A DNA stretch of 8,645 nt from Clostridia bacterium (lineage in GTDB: Bacteria > Bacillota > Clostridia > DUPQ01). This document shows, one piece after another, positions 1 to 6,212 of this stretch (the first letter of the stretch is position 1; each line of letters starts with the position of its first letter). A program made the position numbers and the translations under genes. The DNA lies in contig JAQVAJ010000045.1 in assembly GCA_028690885.1 (NCBI GenBank), positions 1-8,645 of the forward strand, given 5' to 3'. Below the pieces are notes generated by a model. The model ran no database searches. It saw nothing but the letters and a program-made list of their open reading frames with translations, and was not told the origin of the DNA.

Positions 1-153
1 ATTATGTGCTAATTTGCAATAAACTGATTCTTGCATCATTAAAAATCCAGATCTAATTAAAAATTTCCTAAATCTTGTATATTCGCGCCTTTCTGCATAT
101 GATACAGTTGGTAGATCAAAAAATACAATTATTCTCATATATCTATAACTCAT
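1..153 (-). CDS. cas2: Cas2, type II-A CRISPR adaptation nuclease-fold protein (N-terminal part, cut by window edge)
   Basis: Reading the minus strand from the ATG at 153 gives 51 uninterrupted codons to the window edge, starting MSYRYMRIIVFFDLP. This matches the first beta strand of type II-A Cas2, with the conserved Asp (D13) of the ferredoxin-like fold. The following segment has the expected pattern of a charged helix (ERREYTRFRKFL), then a second strand (GFLMMQESVYCK). Cas2 homodimers bridge two Cas1 dimers to form the spacer-integration complex. The start overlaps the cas1 stop by 4 bp (ATGA), typical of translational coupling. The remaining ~50-60 residues, and any csn2 and CRISPR array, lie outside the window. 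The gene follows a broken cas9, so its native promoter upstream of cas9 is probably lost. Confidence 0.93.
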   Translation of the reverse strand, partial: MSYRYMRIIVFFDLPTVSYAERREYTRFRKFLIRSGFLMMQESVYCKLAHN

Positions 154-1016
154 GTTTCATAAAATTTTATTAGTTTAATGTTTTTATTCTCTATTGCATC
201 AAAAACACTTTTGCAATAAACTTTAATTGCATTATTAACATCATTTTTCTTATTATTTATAATTACTGTTTGTGTTAAAGTTTGAATTAGAAGAACTTTA
301 TGTTTGTATTCAAAAGTTTCAGAATTCATACTGAAAACAGTCTCGTCAATTATAGGTCTAAAAGGTTCCATAAGATCAGAAGCTAAGTTAAACTGGTTAA
401 AAATATTATCATGAAATAATCCAATCTGTGTAATATATCCATTAGAAACAATCTCTCTGTTAAATGCAGATAGTATTATAGAATATCCATAATTTAGAGC
501 AGAATTTATTGGTATATCCTTATCTCTTGTAAAATCCTTACCAAATAAAGCATTAAAATAAACTTTTGCTGCATGACCTTCTCTATTTGTAGCATCTTTA
601 TACTCTATATCTTCTATATACCCATCAAGCATTTCAGCTTCTGATAATCTTAACTTTTTTAGAAAATTACTTTGCATTTTTATCTTCTGTTCGACTATCT
701 TTGTCCATACTGAATCACATACCCCCTTATCCCAGTTAATTTGGTTTCTAATTTTTGAGCTCGTATCATGGCTTCCATAATATGGCATTAATTCTGATGA
801 TGGATTTCTCTTTTCATCGCAAAACACAACCTTTATTTTTCTTTTAATCAATTCAGCTAATAAAGCTACAGTCAATGATATTGCAGTATTTTCTATCATA
901 ACAGTTGAAATTTCTCCAAGATAAATCTTGGTTATTTCCTCACTACGGATAACAAGATAATTCATTTGTAAATCTAGTTTTGCACGCTTGTTAACAACTA
1001 CAACTCTCCAACTCAT
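150..1016 (-). CDS. cas1: Cas1, type II-A CRISPR integrase
   Basis: This 288-residue protein is the usual length for type II-A Cas1. It opens MSWRVVVVNKRAKLDL, close to the family start in streptococcal systems. Cas1 is the integrase that joins new spacers to the leader end of the array, acting with Cas2 and, in type II-A, with Cas9 and Csn2. The metal-binding residues are visible: E146 in NREGHAAKVYF, H202 in GLFHDN, and E217 in NLASDLMEPFRP. These correspond to E149, H205 and E220 of the S. pyogenes protein as I recall it, so the active site looks intact. The start overlaps the stop of the cas9 remnant by 4 bp. An AAAGGAGG lies about 16 nt upstream within the cas9 tail, longer than ideal, and coupling to cas9 translation probably helped. 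Because the upstream gene is destroyed by the IS, expression may now be low or depend on read-through. Confidence 0.96.
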   Translation of the reverse strand: MSWRVVVVNKRAKLDLQMNYLVIRSEEITKIYLGEISTVMIENTAISLTVALLAELIKRKIKVVFCDEKRNPSSELMPYYGSHDTSSKIRNQINWDKGVCDSVWTKIVEQKIKMQSNFLKKLRLSEAEMLDGYIEDIEYKDATNREGHAAKVYFNALFGKDFTRDKDIPINSALNYGYSIILSAFNREIVSNGYITQIGLFHDNIFNQFNLASDLMEPFRPIIDETVFSMNSETFEYKHKVLLIQTLTQTVIINNKKNDVNNAIKVYCKSVFDAIENKNIKLIKFYET

Positions 1017-1208
1017 ATAGTGTTTAAATTAACCTCCTTTGAAAATACACCTGTTACGGATTGATTTAAAATTTTTATAGTAATTTTATCATTTATATTT
1101 TTTGTTAAGGTTATTGTTCCAACTGTTTTTCCTGCACCAATTAAGCTTAAGTCTGTATTACCACCAACACATCTAAAAAGTGCTATTATTTTAATAATTG
1201 CTTCACAT
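1013..1208 (-). pseudogene. cas9: Cas9 C-terminal remnant, truncated by the IS21 element
   Basis: About 64 codons of host-derived sequence read leftward from the IS boundary at 1208 to a TGA at 1015-1013. The C-terminal end, with ILNQSVTGVFSKEVNL, resembles the extreme end of Cas9 (HQSITGLYETRIDL in S. pyogenes Cas9), which is part of the PAM-interacting domain. An upstream LSLIGAGKTVGTITLTKNI segment is also typical of type II-A Cas9 tails. Position agrees: in type II-A operons cas9 lies directly before cas1, and the two overlap here by ATGA. All nuclease domains (RuvC, HNH), the bridge helix and the recognition lobe are missing, which is about 95% of the usual ~1,100-1,400 residues. The frame stays open into the IS as far as an ATG at 1249, which would give a 78-residue hybrid, but that ATG has no clear ribosome binding site. 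A functional Cas9 is not encoded here. Confidence 0.88.
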
Positions 1209-1300
1209 TGCATATTTCGGAAACATTCGGACACTGATTTCGGAAACATCCGGACAGCATAACGGAAACATCCGGACAGCGTTTCGGAAACATTCGGACA
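1209..1300. repeat. IS21 left end: terminal inverted repeat plus four transposase-site repeats
   Basis: The terminal 13 bp (TGCATATTTCGGA) matches the right end perfectly in inverted orientation. Four near-identical 16-bp copies of cggaaacatYcggaca follow at 1218-1233, 1241-1256, 1263-1278 and 1285-1300. Their starts are spaced 23, 22 and 22 bp, about two helical turns, so a protein would meet them all on one face of the DNA. In IS21-family elements such internal repeats bind IstA. The right end holds only three copies. Confidence 0.9.
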
Positions 1301-1321
1301 CCTTGTCGTAGCTATTAAAAT
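1293..1321 (+). promoter_or_regulatory. istA: Possible istA promoter next to the last left-end repeat
   Basis: A TAAAAT at 1316-1321 lies 17 bp after TTCGGA (1293-1298), which sits inside the fourth left-end repeat. The -35 is poor (3 of 6 bases), so this is only a guess. If real, IstA bound to its own repeats would repress the gene. A perfect short dyad, TGTCA-N5-TGACA, follows at 1335-1349, just before the ribosome binding site, and could also act on the transcript. Confidence 0.25.
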
Positions 1322-1364
1322 ACTGGTACTCTTATGTCAGCTTATGACAGAAGGAGGCCAAACG

Positions 1365-2900
1365 ATGAGGAGGTCGGAAATGTTGAAAATCAGAGAGGTG
1401 CTTCGTTTGAATCACGTAGTCAAGCTCTCATTAAGGGAAATTGCATCTGCCTGCAACTGCGGCAAATCAACGGTATCAGAGATACTGGATCGGGCTAAAA
1501 AAGCTTGTATAACATGGCCTGTACAGCTGAACGACAAGCAGCTGATGTCCTTGCTTTATCCCCCAAGGAAAAGAACGGACTGCTCACCTGAGCCGGACAT
1601 GGATTACGTATTCAGGGAAATGAAGAAGCCCCATGTCACTTTAATGAAGCTTTGGGAGGAGTACAAGGACAGGCATCACGACGGCATCATGTATACCCAG
1701 TTCTGCGAAAGATACCGCGTATTCAAAAAAAGCAACAGCATAACCATGCATAAGGAGCATAAAGCAGGAGAGGAGGTCGAAGTGGACTGGGCCGGAAGCC
1801 CGATACGGTACTATGACCAGCAAAAGAAGGAATACTGCGAAGCCAGCATATTCGTCGCAGTATTGCCTGCAAGCAATTATCCTTTCTGTTATGCCTTTGA
1901 AAACAAAAAGGAACAGAACTGGATAGAAGGCCATGTAAGAGCATATAGCTACTTCCAGGGCGTCCCTAAAATAACGATTCCCGATAATGCGAAGACTGCA
2001 GTGACGAAAACAGATTTGTTTGATCCCGTAATAAACAGGGCTTACCTGGAAATGGCAAAGCATTACGGGACGACAGTCATTGCAGCAAGGCCATACAAGC
2101 CTCGCGATAAGGGAGCGGACGAGAATGCGGTACAGAACGTTTCCAGACGAATAATAGCCTCATTACGAAATATTCAGTTCTTCGGAATCAAGGATGTTAA
2201 CGATGCGATCAGGATCGAGCTCGAAAAACTGGCTGAACGCCCCTTCCAGAAGATGCCGGGAAACAGGCGCTCCGCATATGAGGAGATTGACAAGCCATAC
2301 CTACAGCCTTTACCGAAATATCCGTATGAGTACGCTGTCTGGAAGGAAGCTAGAGTCCAGTTCAACTACCATGTCGAATATGAACGCAAGTTTTACAGTG
2401 TAAGCCATGTTTACGTGAATCAGAGCGCATGGCTGCGCATAACAGGCAGAATGATTGAGATATTCATAGATAATGAGTGTATAGCAGTGCATAAGCGCAA
2501 TTACGAGAAATACAGGCACTACTCGACATTGCCCGAACATATGCCTGAAAACCATCGGGCGGTAAGCGGCTGGTCAAATGAAAGGTTTCTTAACTGGGCT
2601 GCGACATACGGCAGGCATACCAGGCAGCTTATCCAGAACGTGCTGGACAGATACGAATATCCAGTTCAGGCGTACAAGACCTGCATGGGTATTATGAGCA
2701 ATATCAAAGGTAACGAGCCAGCGGCAGTCGAAGAAGCCAGCATTGAGGCAAACGAGAGAAGCATCACTTCCTGCAAGTATTTCAGTATCCTGCTCAAGCA
2801 GAAGCTCTCTGGAAAAGAGCCTGCGCCTGAAAAGGTGATAGCACATTCCAACATACGCGGCAATCAGGCGTTTATCGGAGGAGGTGGTTCAGATGCTTGA
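1365..2900 (+). CDS. istA: IstA, IS21-family DDE transposase
   Basis: IstA cuts and joins the ends of the IS. I chose the ATG at 1365 (511 residues) because AAGGAGG sits 7 nt before it at 1351-1357. An in-frame ATG at 1344 lies upstream of that site and has none of its own. Residues ~15-45 form a helix-turn-helix (LSLREIASACNCGKSTVSEI) that should bind the end repeats. The rve/RNase-H-fold core follows, with the acidic triad D141 (EVEVDWAG), D207 (TIPDNAK) and E253 (KGADENAVQ). A beta-rich C-terminal Mu-transposase-like domain begins near residue 330 (ARVQFNYHVEYERKFYSV). Length is normal for the family and I see no break. Its stop lies 8 bp inside istB, implying translational coupling. Base composition is more G+C-rich than the flanking host genes. 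Confidence 0.96.
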   Translation: MRRSEMLKIREVLRLNHVVKLSLREIASACNCGKSTVSEILDRAKKACITWPVQLNDKQLMSLLYPPRKRTDCSPEPDMDYVFREMKKPHVTLMKLWEEYKDRHHDGIMYTQFCERYRVFKKSNSITMHKEHKAGEEVEVDWAGSPIRYYDQQKKEYCEASIFVAVLPASNYPFCYAFENKKEQNWIEGHVRAYSYFQGVPKITIPDNAKTAVTKTDLFDPVINRAYLEMAKHYGTTVIAARPYKPRDKGADENAVQNVSRRIIASLRNIQFFGIKDVNDAIRIELEKLAERPFQKMPGNRRSAYEEIDKPYLQPLPKYPYEYAVWKEARVQFNYHVEYERKFYSVSHVYVNQSAWLRITGRMIEIFIDNECIAVHKRNYEKYRHYSTLPEHMPENHRAVSGWSNERFLNWAATYGRHTRQLIQNVLDRYEYPVQAYKTCMGIMSNIKGNEPAAVEEASIEANERSITSCKYFSILLKQKLSGKEPAPEKVIAHSNIRGNQAFIGGGGSDA

Positions 2901-3660
2901 CAACCAGACTGCAGCAAAACTACGCGATATGAAACTAAAGGTAATGGCCCAGATGCTGAGCGAGCCTGATGACATATACAGGGACCTCTCCTTCGAGGAA
3001 AGGCTCGGCATCATGGTTGACAAGGAATGGATGGCAAAGAAGAACAGCAAAATCAAAAGATTCATAGCTGCAGCATCATTCGGCGTCAATGCATGCTTAG
3101 AAGAAATTGACTATTCGTCCGGAAGGCAGATAGACAGAAGAACAATAACCGGACTTTCCTCCTGCGCATATATTGAGCAGAAGCTTAATGTCGTAATATC
3201 AGGCAAGACCGGTTCAGGAAAGACATATCTTGCATGCGCTCTAGGCACGGCTGCATGCAGACAGGGAATGACCGTAAGGTACTACAGGATACCTGAACTG
3301 CTTCTGGAAATACAGCAGGCAAAACTGGATAATAAATACAACAGGTTCATAAAAAGCCTGAACAAAGCCAGGCTGCTGATTCTTGATGACATAGGGCTTA
3401 AATCCTACACGCTTGAAGAAAGCAGGGATGTTCTGGAAATAACTGAAGGCAGATACGGCAAAAGCTCGACTATACTGTCGGGACAGGTATCGCATACGAT
3501 GTGGTATGAATTATTCCCGGACCCAACCATCGCTGATGCGATACTTGACAGGGTAATACATAATTCGTACACCATTGAACTTGATTCCAAGGTATCAATG
3601 AGGGAAATCGCAGCAAAAAAAGTCATGAAGAGCCTTGAAAATGACGCGTTGCTGCCTTAA
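2893..3660 (+). CDS. istB: IstB, IS21-family AAA+ ATPase transposition helper
   Basis: IstB is a DnaA/DnaC-like AAA+ ATPase that remodels target DNA and recruits or activates IstA. I chose the ATG at 2893 (255 residues) because GGAGGAGG ends 8 nt before it; a GTG at 2884 overlaps that site and is unlikely. Walker A is GKTGSGKT at residues 104-111, and Walker B is LLILDD at 161-166. The family's STIxTSQ-like sensor region appears as STILSGQVS (residues 192-200), slightly divergent. The arginine region DRVIHNSYTIEL is at 219-230. An N-terminal helical domain (residues 1-85) with SFEERLGIMVDKEW is typical. Length (~250) is normal. The gene overlaps istA by 8 bp and ends just before the right-end repeat array. 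Confidence 0.96.
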   Translation: MLDNQTAAKLRDMKLKVMAQMLSEPDDIYRDLSFEERLGIMVDKEWMAKKNSKIKRFIAAASFGVNACLEEIDYSSGRQIDRRTITGLSSCAYIEQKLNVVISGKTGSGKTYLACALGTAACRQGMTVRYYRIPELLLEIQQAKLDNKYNRFIKSLNKARLLILDDIGLKSYTLEESRDVLEITEGRYGKSSTILSGQVSHTMWYELFPDPTIADAILDRVIHNSYTIELDSKVSMREIAAKKVMKSLENDALLP

Positions 3661-3679
3661 GATAGAACTAACGGCAGGG

Positions 3680-3748
3680 TGTCCGGATGTTTCCGGAATG
3701 CTGTCCGAATAATTCCGGTTTAGGTGTCCGGATACTCCGAAATATGCA
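3680..3748. repeat. IS21 right end: three transposase-site repeats plus terminal inverted repeat
   Basis: Three copies of tgtccgRAtNNttccg lie at 3680-3695, 3702-3717 and 3725-3739. They are in inverted orientation to the left-end copies and have the same 22-23 bp spacing. The second (AATAATTCCG) and third (one base shorter, ATACTCCG) diverge from consensus. The element ends with CCGAAATATGCA. The right end thus has one copy fewer and weaker copies than the left end. Confidence 0.88.
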
Positions 3749-4281
3749 GGAATATTCCACTCGACATTAAACTCTTTTTTTCTTTCTATAAAACGACCAG
3801 CCATGGAAATTACCGCATAAACTTTTTTTTCGAAAAGCTCAGGATAAGCTTTCAATGCCTCGCTTATTGCTAAAAAAGAACCTATTGTTATGATAACTGT
3901 ACCGTCATCTTCAGAGCTTTCCAGAGCTTTTTTGTATAACTTTAAAGAATCCATTTTTGGATTACCTTTTCCTTTAAGAGTTGGAAGAATATTGTTAGCA
4001 AGATATTTATTATATTTTACCTGATCTCCAAGTCCGTCAGGTTTGCCATATGAACCAATTGGTATATCATTATATTCATAATACTTACACAAAGTTTCTA
4101 TTGCTTTAGTACCATAAGGGTTAGAAGAACTGTTTACAATACCTGATATATGCAAATTATGTTCTTTCTGCATTTCAAATAGTATAGCAATTGCTGCTGC
4201 ATCATCACAGTCAGGTCCTATATCGGTATCTAAAATGATATTTCTTCTCTTTGTTTTGATTGGCTCATAGATGTTTTTCAT
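3749..4281 (-). pseudogene. Inosine/uridine-preferring nucleoside hydrolase, N-terminal part only (truncated by IS)
   Basis: The ATG at 4281 (AGGAA 7 nt upstream) opens a reading frame with the family signature LDTDIGPDCDDAAA at residues 17-30. Its clustered aspartates (D18, D20, D26, D27) bind the catalytic calcium in this family. The EFNVEWNI segment (170-177) fits the ribose-binding EFN motif. These enzymes split nucleosides into base and ribose and are normally 310-330 residues. Host-derived sequence stops after 177 full codons, at the IS right end (3748). The frame then runs about 50 meaningless codons into the IS and istB, stopping at 3595. The lost half holds the conserved His/Asp of the active site, so the hybrid should be inactive. 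The gene points the same way as the cas genes. The promoter of the flanking permease operon diverges from its start. Confidence 0.85.
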
Positions 4282-4357
4282 AATATGCTTCCTATTTTTT
4301 TAATATATTAATATTTTATCATAGATGAGGTGATTCTGAGGAATATTTATGAAATAA

Positions 4358-4379
4358 CATATTGACATATATCAATGTA
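4358..4379. promoter_or_regulatory. Operator-like palindrome 1, overlapping the -35 box
   Basis: An imperfect 22-bp inverted repeat, CATATTGA-N6-TCAATGTA, covers the -35 box of the permease operon promoter. It shares its arm consensus (CAnATTGA / TCAATGTn) with the second palindrome at 4394-4415. AT-rich ATTGA/TCAAT dyads of this kind resemble operators of ArsR/SmtB-family repressors, which release DNA on binding metalloids or soft metals. No regulator gene lies in the window, so the identity of the binder is inferred. Confidence 0.65.
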
Positions 4380-4390
4380 ATGTGTAAAAT
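4362..4390 (+). promoter_or_regulatory. Strong sigma-A-type promoter of the permease/thioredoxin operon
   Basis: The sequence is TTGACA (4362-4367), an exact 17-bp spacer, then TAAAAT (4385-4390): a consensus -35 and a -10 with one mismatch. Transcription should start near 4396-4398, inside the second palindrome. This leaves a leader of only ~25 nt before the ATG at 4423. It is the only good promoter seen before the seven co-oriented genes. Confidence 0.8.
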
Positions 4391-4393
4391 TAT

Positions 4394-4415
4394 CACATTG
4401 ATGATTGTCAATGTG
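4394..4415. promoter_or_regulatory. Operator-like palindrome 2, over the start site and leader
   Basis: This is a perfect 22-bp inverted repeat, CACATTGA-N6-TCAATGTG, starting 4 bp after the -10 box and running to the weak ribosome binding site (GAGG, 4415-4418). Its centre is 36 bp from that of palindrome 1. A bound dimer would block the start site. As RNA, an 8-bp hairpin could also limit access to the ribosome binding site if transcription begins at its left edge. Confidence 0.7.
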
Positions 4416-4422
4416 AGGTTTT

Positions 4423-5436
4423 ATGGAAACTTTAAAAGCGATAGGGCTTTTTGTACAGAATGAGATACTTGGAATGAAATGGCTGGACAGATTAGTAGCA
4501 GCTATGCTTGAAGGATTTGGTATGGATTTAGATACCTGGTATGCTGCGAGTATAAGATTTTTTATTTATGATGTTATAAAAATTCTTATACTTTTATCCT
4601 TCCTGATTTTCATAATTTCATATATTCAAAGTTACTTCCCACCTGAAAGAACGAAAAGAATATTGGGTAGATTCAAAGGTATTGGTGCGAATATACTTGC
4701 AGCTCTTTTAGGAACAGTAACGCCTTTTTGCTCCTGTTCATCAATACCTTTGTTCATTGGTTTCACATCTGCCGGGTTACCTGTAGGAGTAACGTTTTCA
4801 TTTTTAATATCTTCACCTTTAGTTGATTTAGGTTCTTTGGTATTACTTACAAGCATATTTGGATTTAAAGTCGCAATAACTTATGTTATCGTAGGTCTTG
4901 TTCTTGCAGTAATCGGAGGGACCATTATTGAAAAAACAGGAATGGACAAATATGTTGAACAGTTTGTAAAAAATGCTAACTCAGTACAGATTGAAGATCA
5001 GGAAATGAAGATAAAAGACAGGCTCAAATATGCATATGAGCAGTTAGCAGCAACAGTTAAGAAAGTAGCTCCATATATATTAGTCGGAGTACTTATCGGA
5101 GCTCTTATTCATAATGTAATTCCAGAAATATGGGTACAGACAGTTCTTGGATCAAATAATCCGTTTTCTCCTGTTTTAGCTGCAGTCATAGGCATACCTA
5201 TGTATGCTGATATTTTCGGTACTATACCTATAGCTGAAGCTTTGTTTGCAAAAGGAGTAGGAATTGGTACAATACTTTCATTTATGATGGGTGTTACTGC
5301 ATTATCATTACCTTCTCTCATCATGCTGAAAAAAGCAGTAAAGACAAAACTGTTAGTTGTATTTACGGTGATTGTATCAGTAGGTATAATTTTAATAGGT
5401 TTCTTGTTTAATGCTCTTCAAGGCTTATTTATTTAG
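4423..5436 (+). CDS. Permease of the ArsP/DUF318 (COG0701) family, full length
   Basis: This 337-residue polytopic membrane protein has about eight to ten hydrophobic segments, in two blocks (residues ~45-170 and ~213-337) joined by a charged cytoplasmic-type linker (~185-212). The family hallmark TPFCSCSS is at residues 100-107, with C103 and C105, followed by GLPVGVTFSFLISSPLVD. The second half carries the matching GIPMYAD and TALSLPS segments. Characterised ArsP members export trivalent organoarsenicals (methylarsenite, aromatic arsenicals), and the paired cysteines could handle a thiol-reactive substrate; that this copy does so is inference. It is the first gene of the operon, directly behind the double-operator promoter. 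It has a weak GAGG ribosome site 4 nt before the ATG. The ferredoxin gene starts 8 nt after its stop. Confidence 0.88.
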   Translation: METLKAIGLFVQNEILGMKWLDRLVAAMLEGFGMDLDTWYAASIRFFIYDVIKILILLSFLIFIISYIQSYFPPERTKRILGRFKGIGANILAALLGTVTPFCSCSSIPLFIGFTSAGLPVGVTFSFLISSPLVDLGSLVLLTSIFGFKVAITYVIVGLVLAVIGGTIIEKTGMDKYVEQFVKNANSVQIEDQEMKIKDRLKYAYEQLAATVKKVAPYILVGVLIGALIHNVIPEIWVQTVLGSNNPFSPVLAAVIGIPMYADIFGTIPIAEALFAKGVGIGTILSFMMGVTALSLPSLIMLKKAVKTKLLVVFTVIVSVGIILIGFLFNALQGLFI

Positions 5437-5444
5437 GAGGAAAA

Positions 5445-6212
5445 ATGGCAAAAAAGTGGTATCCGGTAATTGATTATTCAGAATGTTTGGAATGTGGAAA
5501 TTGCATTAGAAAGTGTACACATTCAGTTTATGACATGAAAAAGGCTCCAGTACCGGTTGTACTCATGCCTGACAACTGTATTGACAGATGTCATGGATGT
5601 GGGAATATTTGTCCAGTTGGCGCAATCGAATATGTAGGTGATGACACAGGGTGGACTCCAAAAGCAAAACAGACAAATTCTGTAGAGAAAAGTACATGTT
5701 CATGCGGCTCATTGAAAAAAGTAATTATTGAATATCTTTATCTGGACCAGGAAGTATGTGACAGGTGCATTGATACAGAAGAGATTTTAAAAGAAGCTAT
5801 AGATAATGTATCTGAAGAATTAGAAAAAAAAGGATTTGAAGTCATTTATAGAAAAACTCAGATAGAAAATCAGCTGATGGCAACTAAGTTTAGGTTTGTA
5901 AGTTCGCCTACTATACGCATAAACGGATATGATATTTTTTCAACAGTTTATGAAAATGAGTGTGGATGCTGTTCAAGTATTGCATCTGAATCTGTGAAAT
6001 GCAGAGCATATGAGTATGAAGGTGAAGTATATGATGTCCCGACTGTTGAAATGGTATCTGAAAGTATACTTAAACAAATTGAATCCTGTTGTGATATAAA
6101 AAGGGTTGAGAATAAATATGTTATACCAGAAAATCTGTTGACATTCTTTGAAGGTAAAGATAAAAGTAGAAGCAATGGTTGTAATTGCGGGAAAGGATGT
6201 ACATGTGGATAA
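5445..6212 (+). CDS. Cys-rich fusion: 2[4Fe-4S] ferredoxin, thioredoxin-like (probable DUF2703) domain, metal-binding-like tail
   Basis: This 255-residue cytoplasmic-looking protein (no signal or membrane segment) has 22 cysteines. Residues 1-60 hold two [4Fe-4S] motifs: C14xxC17xxC20xxxC24, and C45xxxC49xxC52xxxC56P. A linker carries CSC (85-87). Residues ~92-212 look like a thioredoxin-fold domain that I believe is DUF2703. It shows IEYLYLD, then C105-D-R-C108 in place of an active-site CxxC, then SSPTIRING at 153-161 with the cis-proline position. ECGCC (172-176) and CC (215-216) follow. The tail CNCGKGCTCG (246-255) resembles a metallothionein-like clamp. A plausible role is passing ferredoxin electrons to a bound metalloid or disulfide; this is inferred. 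AGGAGG ends 4 nt before the ATG. The end overlaps the next gene by 8 bp. Confidence 0.8.
   Translation: MAKKWYPVIDYSECLECGNCIRKCTHSVYDMKKAPVPVVLMPDNCIDRCHGCGNICPVGAIEYVGDDTGWTPKAKQTNSVEKSTCSCGSLKKVIIEYLYLDQEVCDRCIDTEEILKEAIDNVSEELEKKGFEVIYRKTQIENQLMATKFRFVSSPTIRINGYDIFSTVYENECGCCSSIASESVKCRAYEYEGEVYDVPTVEMVSESILKQIESCCDIKRVENKYVIPENLLTFFEGKDKSRSNGCNCGKGCTCG

Larger units (their letters stand above)
1209..3748 (+). mobile_element. IS21-family insertion sequence (istA-istB), about 2.54 kb
   Basis: The element carries istA and istB in the classic overlapping order. It is bounded by inverted ends beginning TGCATATTTCGGA: 1209-1221 on the left, and its exact reverse complement at 3736-3748 on the right. 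The ends start TG and finish CA, as expected for IS21. Beyond the tips, both ends carry arrays of a ~16-bp transposase-binding-like repeat. Length fits the family (2-2.5 kb). Flanking bases are ...cttcacat on the left and ggaatatt... on the right, so no 4-8 bp target duplication is present. Both flanks are truncated genes, cas9 and a nucleoside hydrolase. The element therefore marks a rearrangement junction rather than a simple insertion. Both its genes look intact, so it may still be active. Confidence 0.93.

Noticed and set aside
1..1208. tracrRNA or CRISPR repeats near the cas genes
   Set aside because: All of this stretch is coding for cas2, cas1 or the cas9 tail, and no repeat or anti-repeat was seen. 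They would lie beyond the left edge or in the lost DNA.
1020..1249. A new outward promoter at the IS left end driving cas1-cas2
   Set aside because: TATTAAAAT in the cas9 remnant resembles a -10 box, but I could not find a -35 at acceptable spacing in the IS tip.
1218..1300. Regularly spaced repeats that could suggest a CRISPR array
   Set aside because: The repeat is 16 bp with 6-7 bp between copies, far too short for spacers. The inverted set at the other end of the element shows these are IS21 terminal repeats.
1344..1364. ATG at 1344 as the istA start
   Set aside because: The clear AAGGAGG (1351-1357) lies after it and 7 nt before the ATG at 1365.
1641..3626. Several open frames of 60-140 codons antisense to, or out of frame with, istA and istB
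   Set aside because: They lie fully inside two well-supported transposition genes, have no ribosome sites or family motifs, and are explained by the less AT-rich IS sequence.
6148..6204. Longer start (ATG 6148) for the membrane-anchored thioredoxin
   Set aside because: It would overlap the ferredoxin gene by 65 bp, has no good ribosome site, and the GTG at 6205 has GAAAGGA 7 nt upstream and yields a clean lysine-rich signal anchor.
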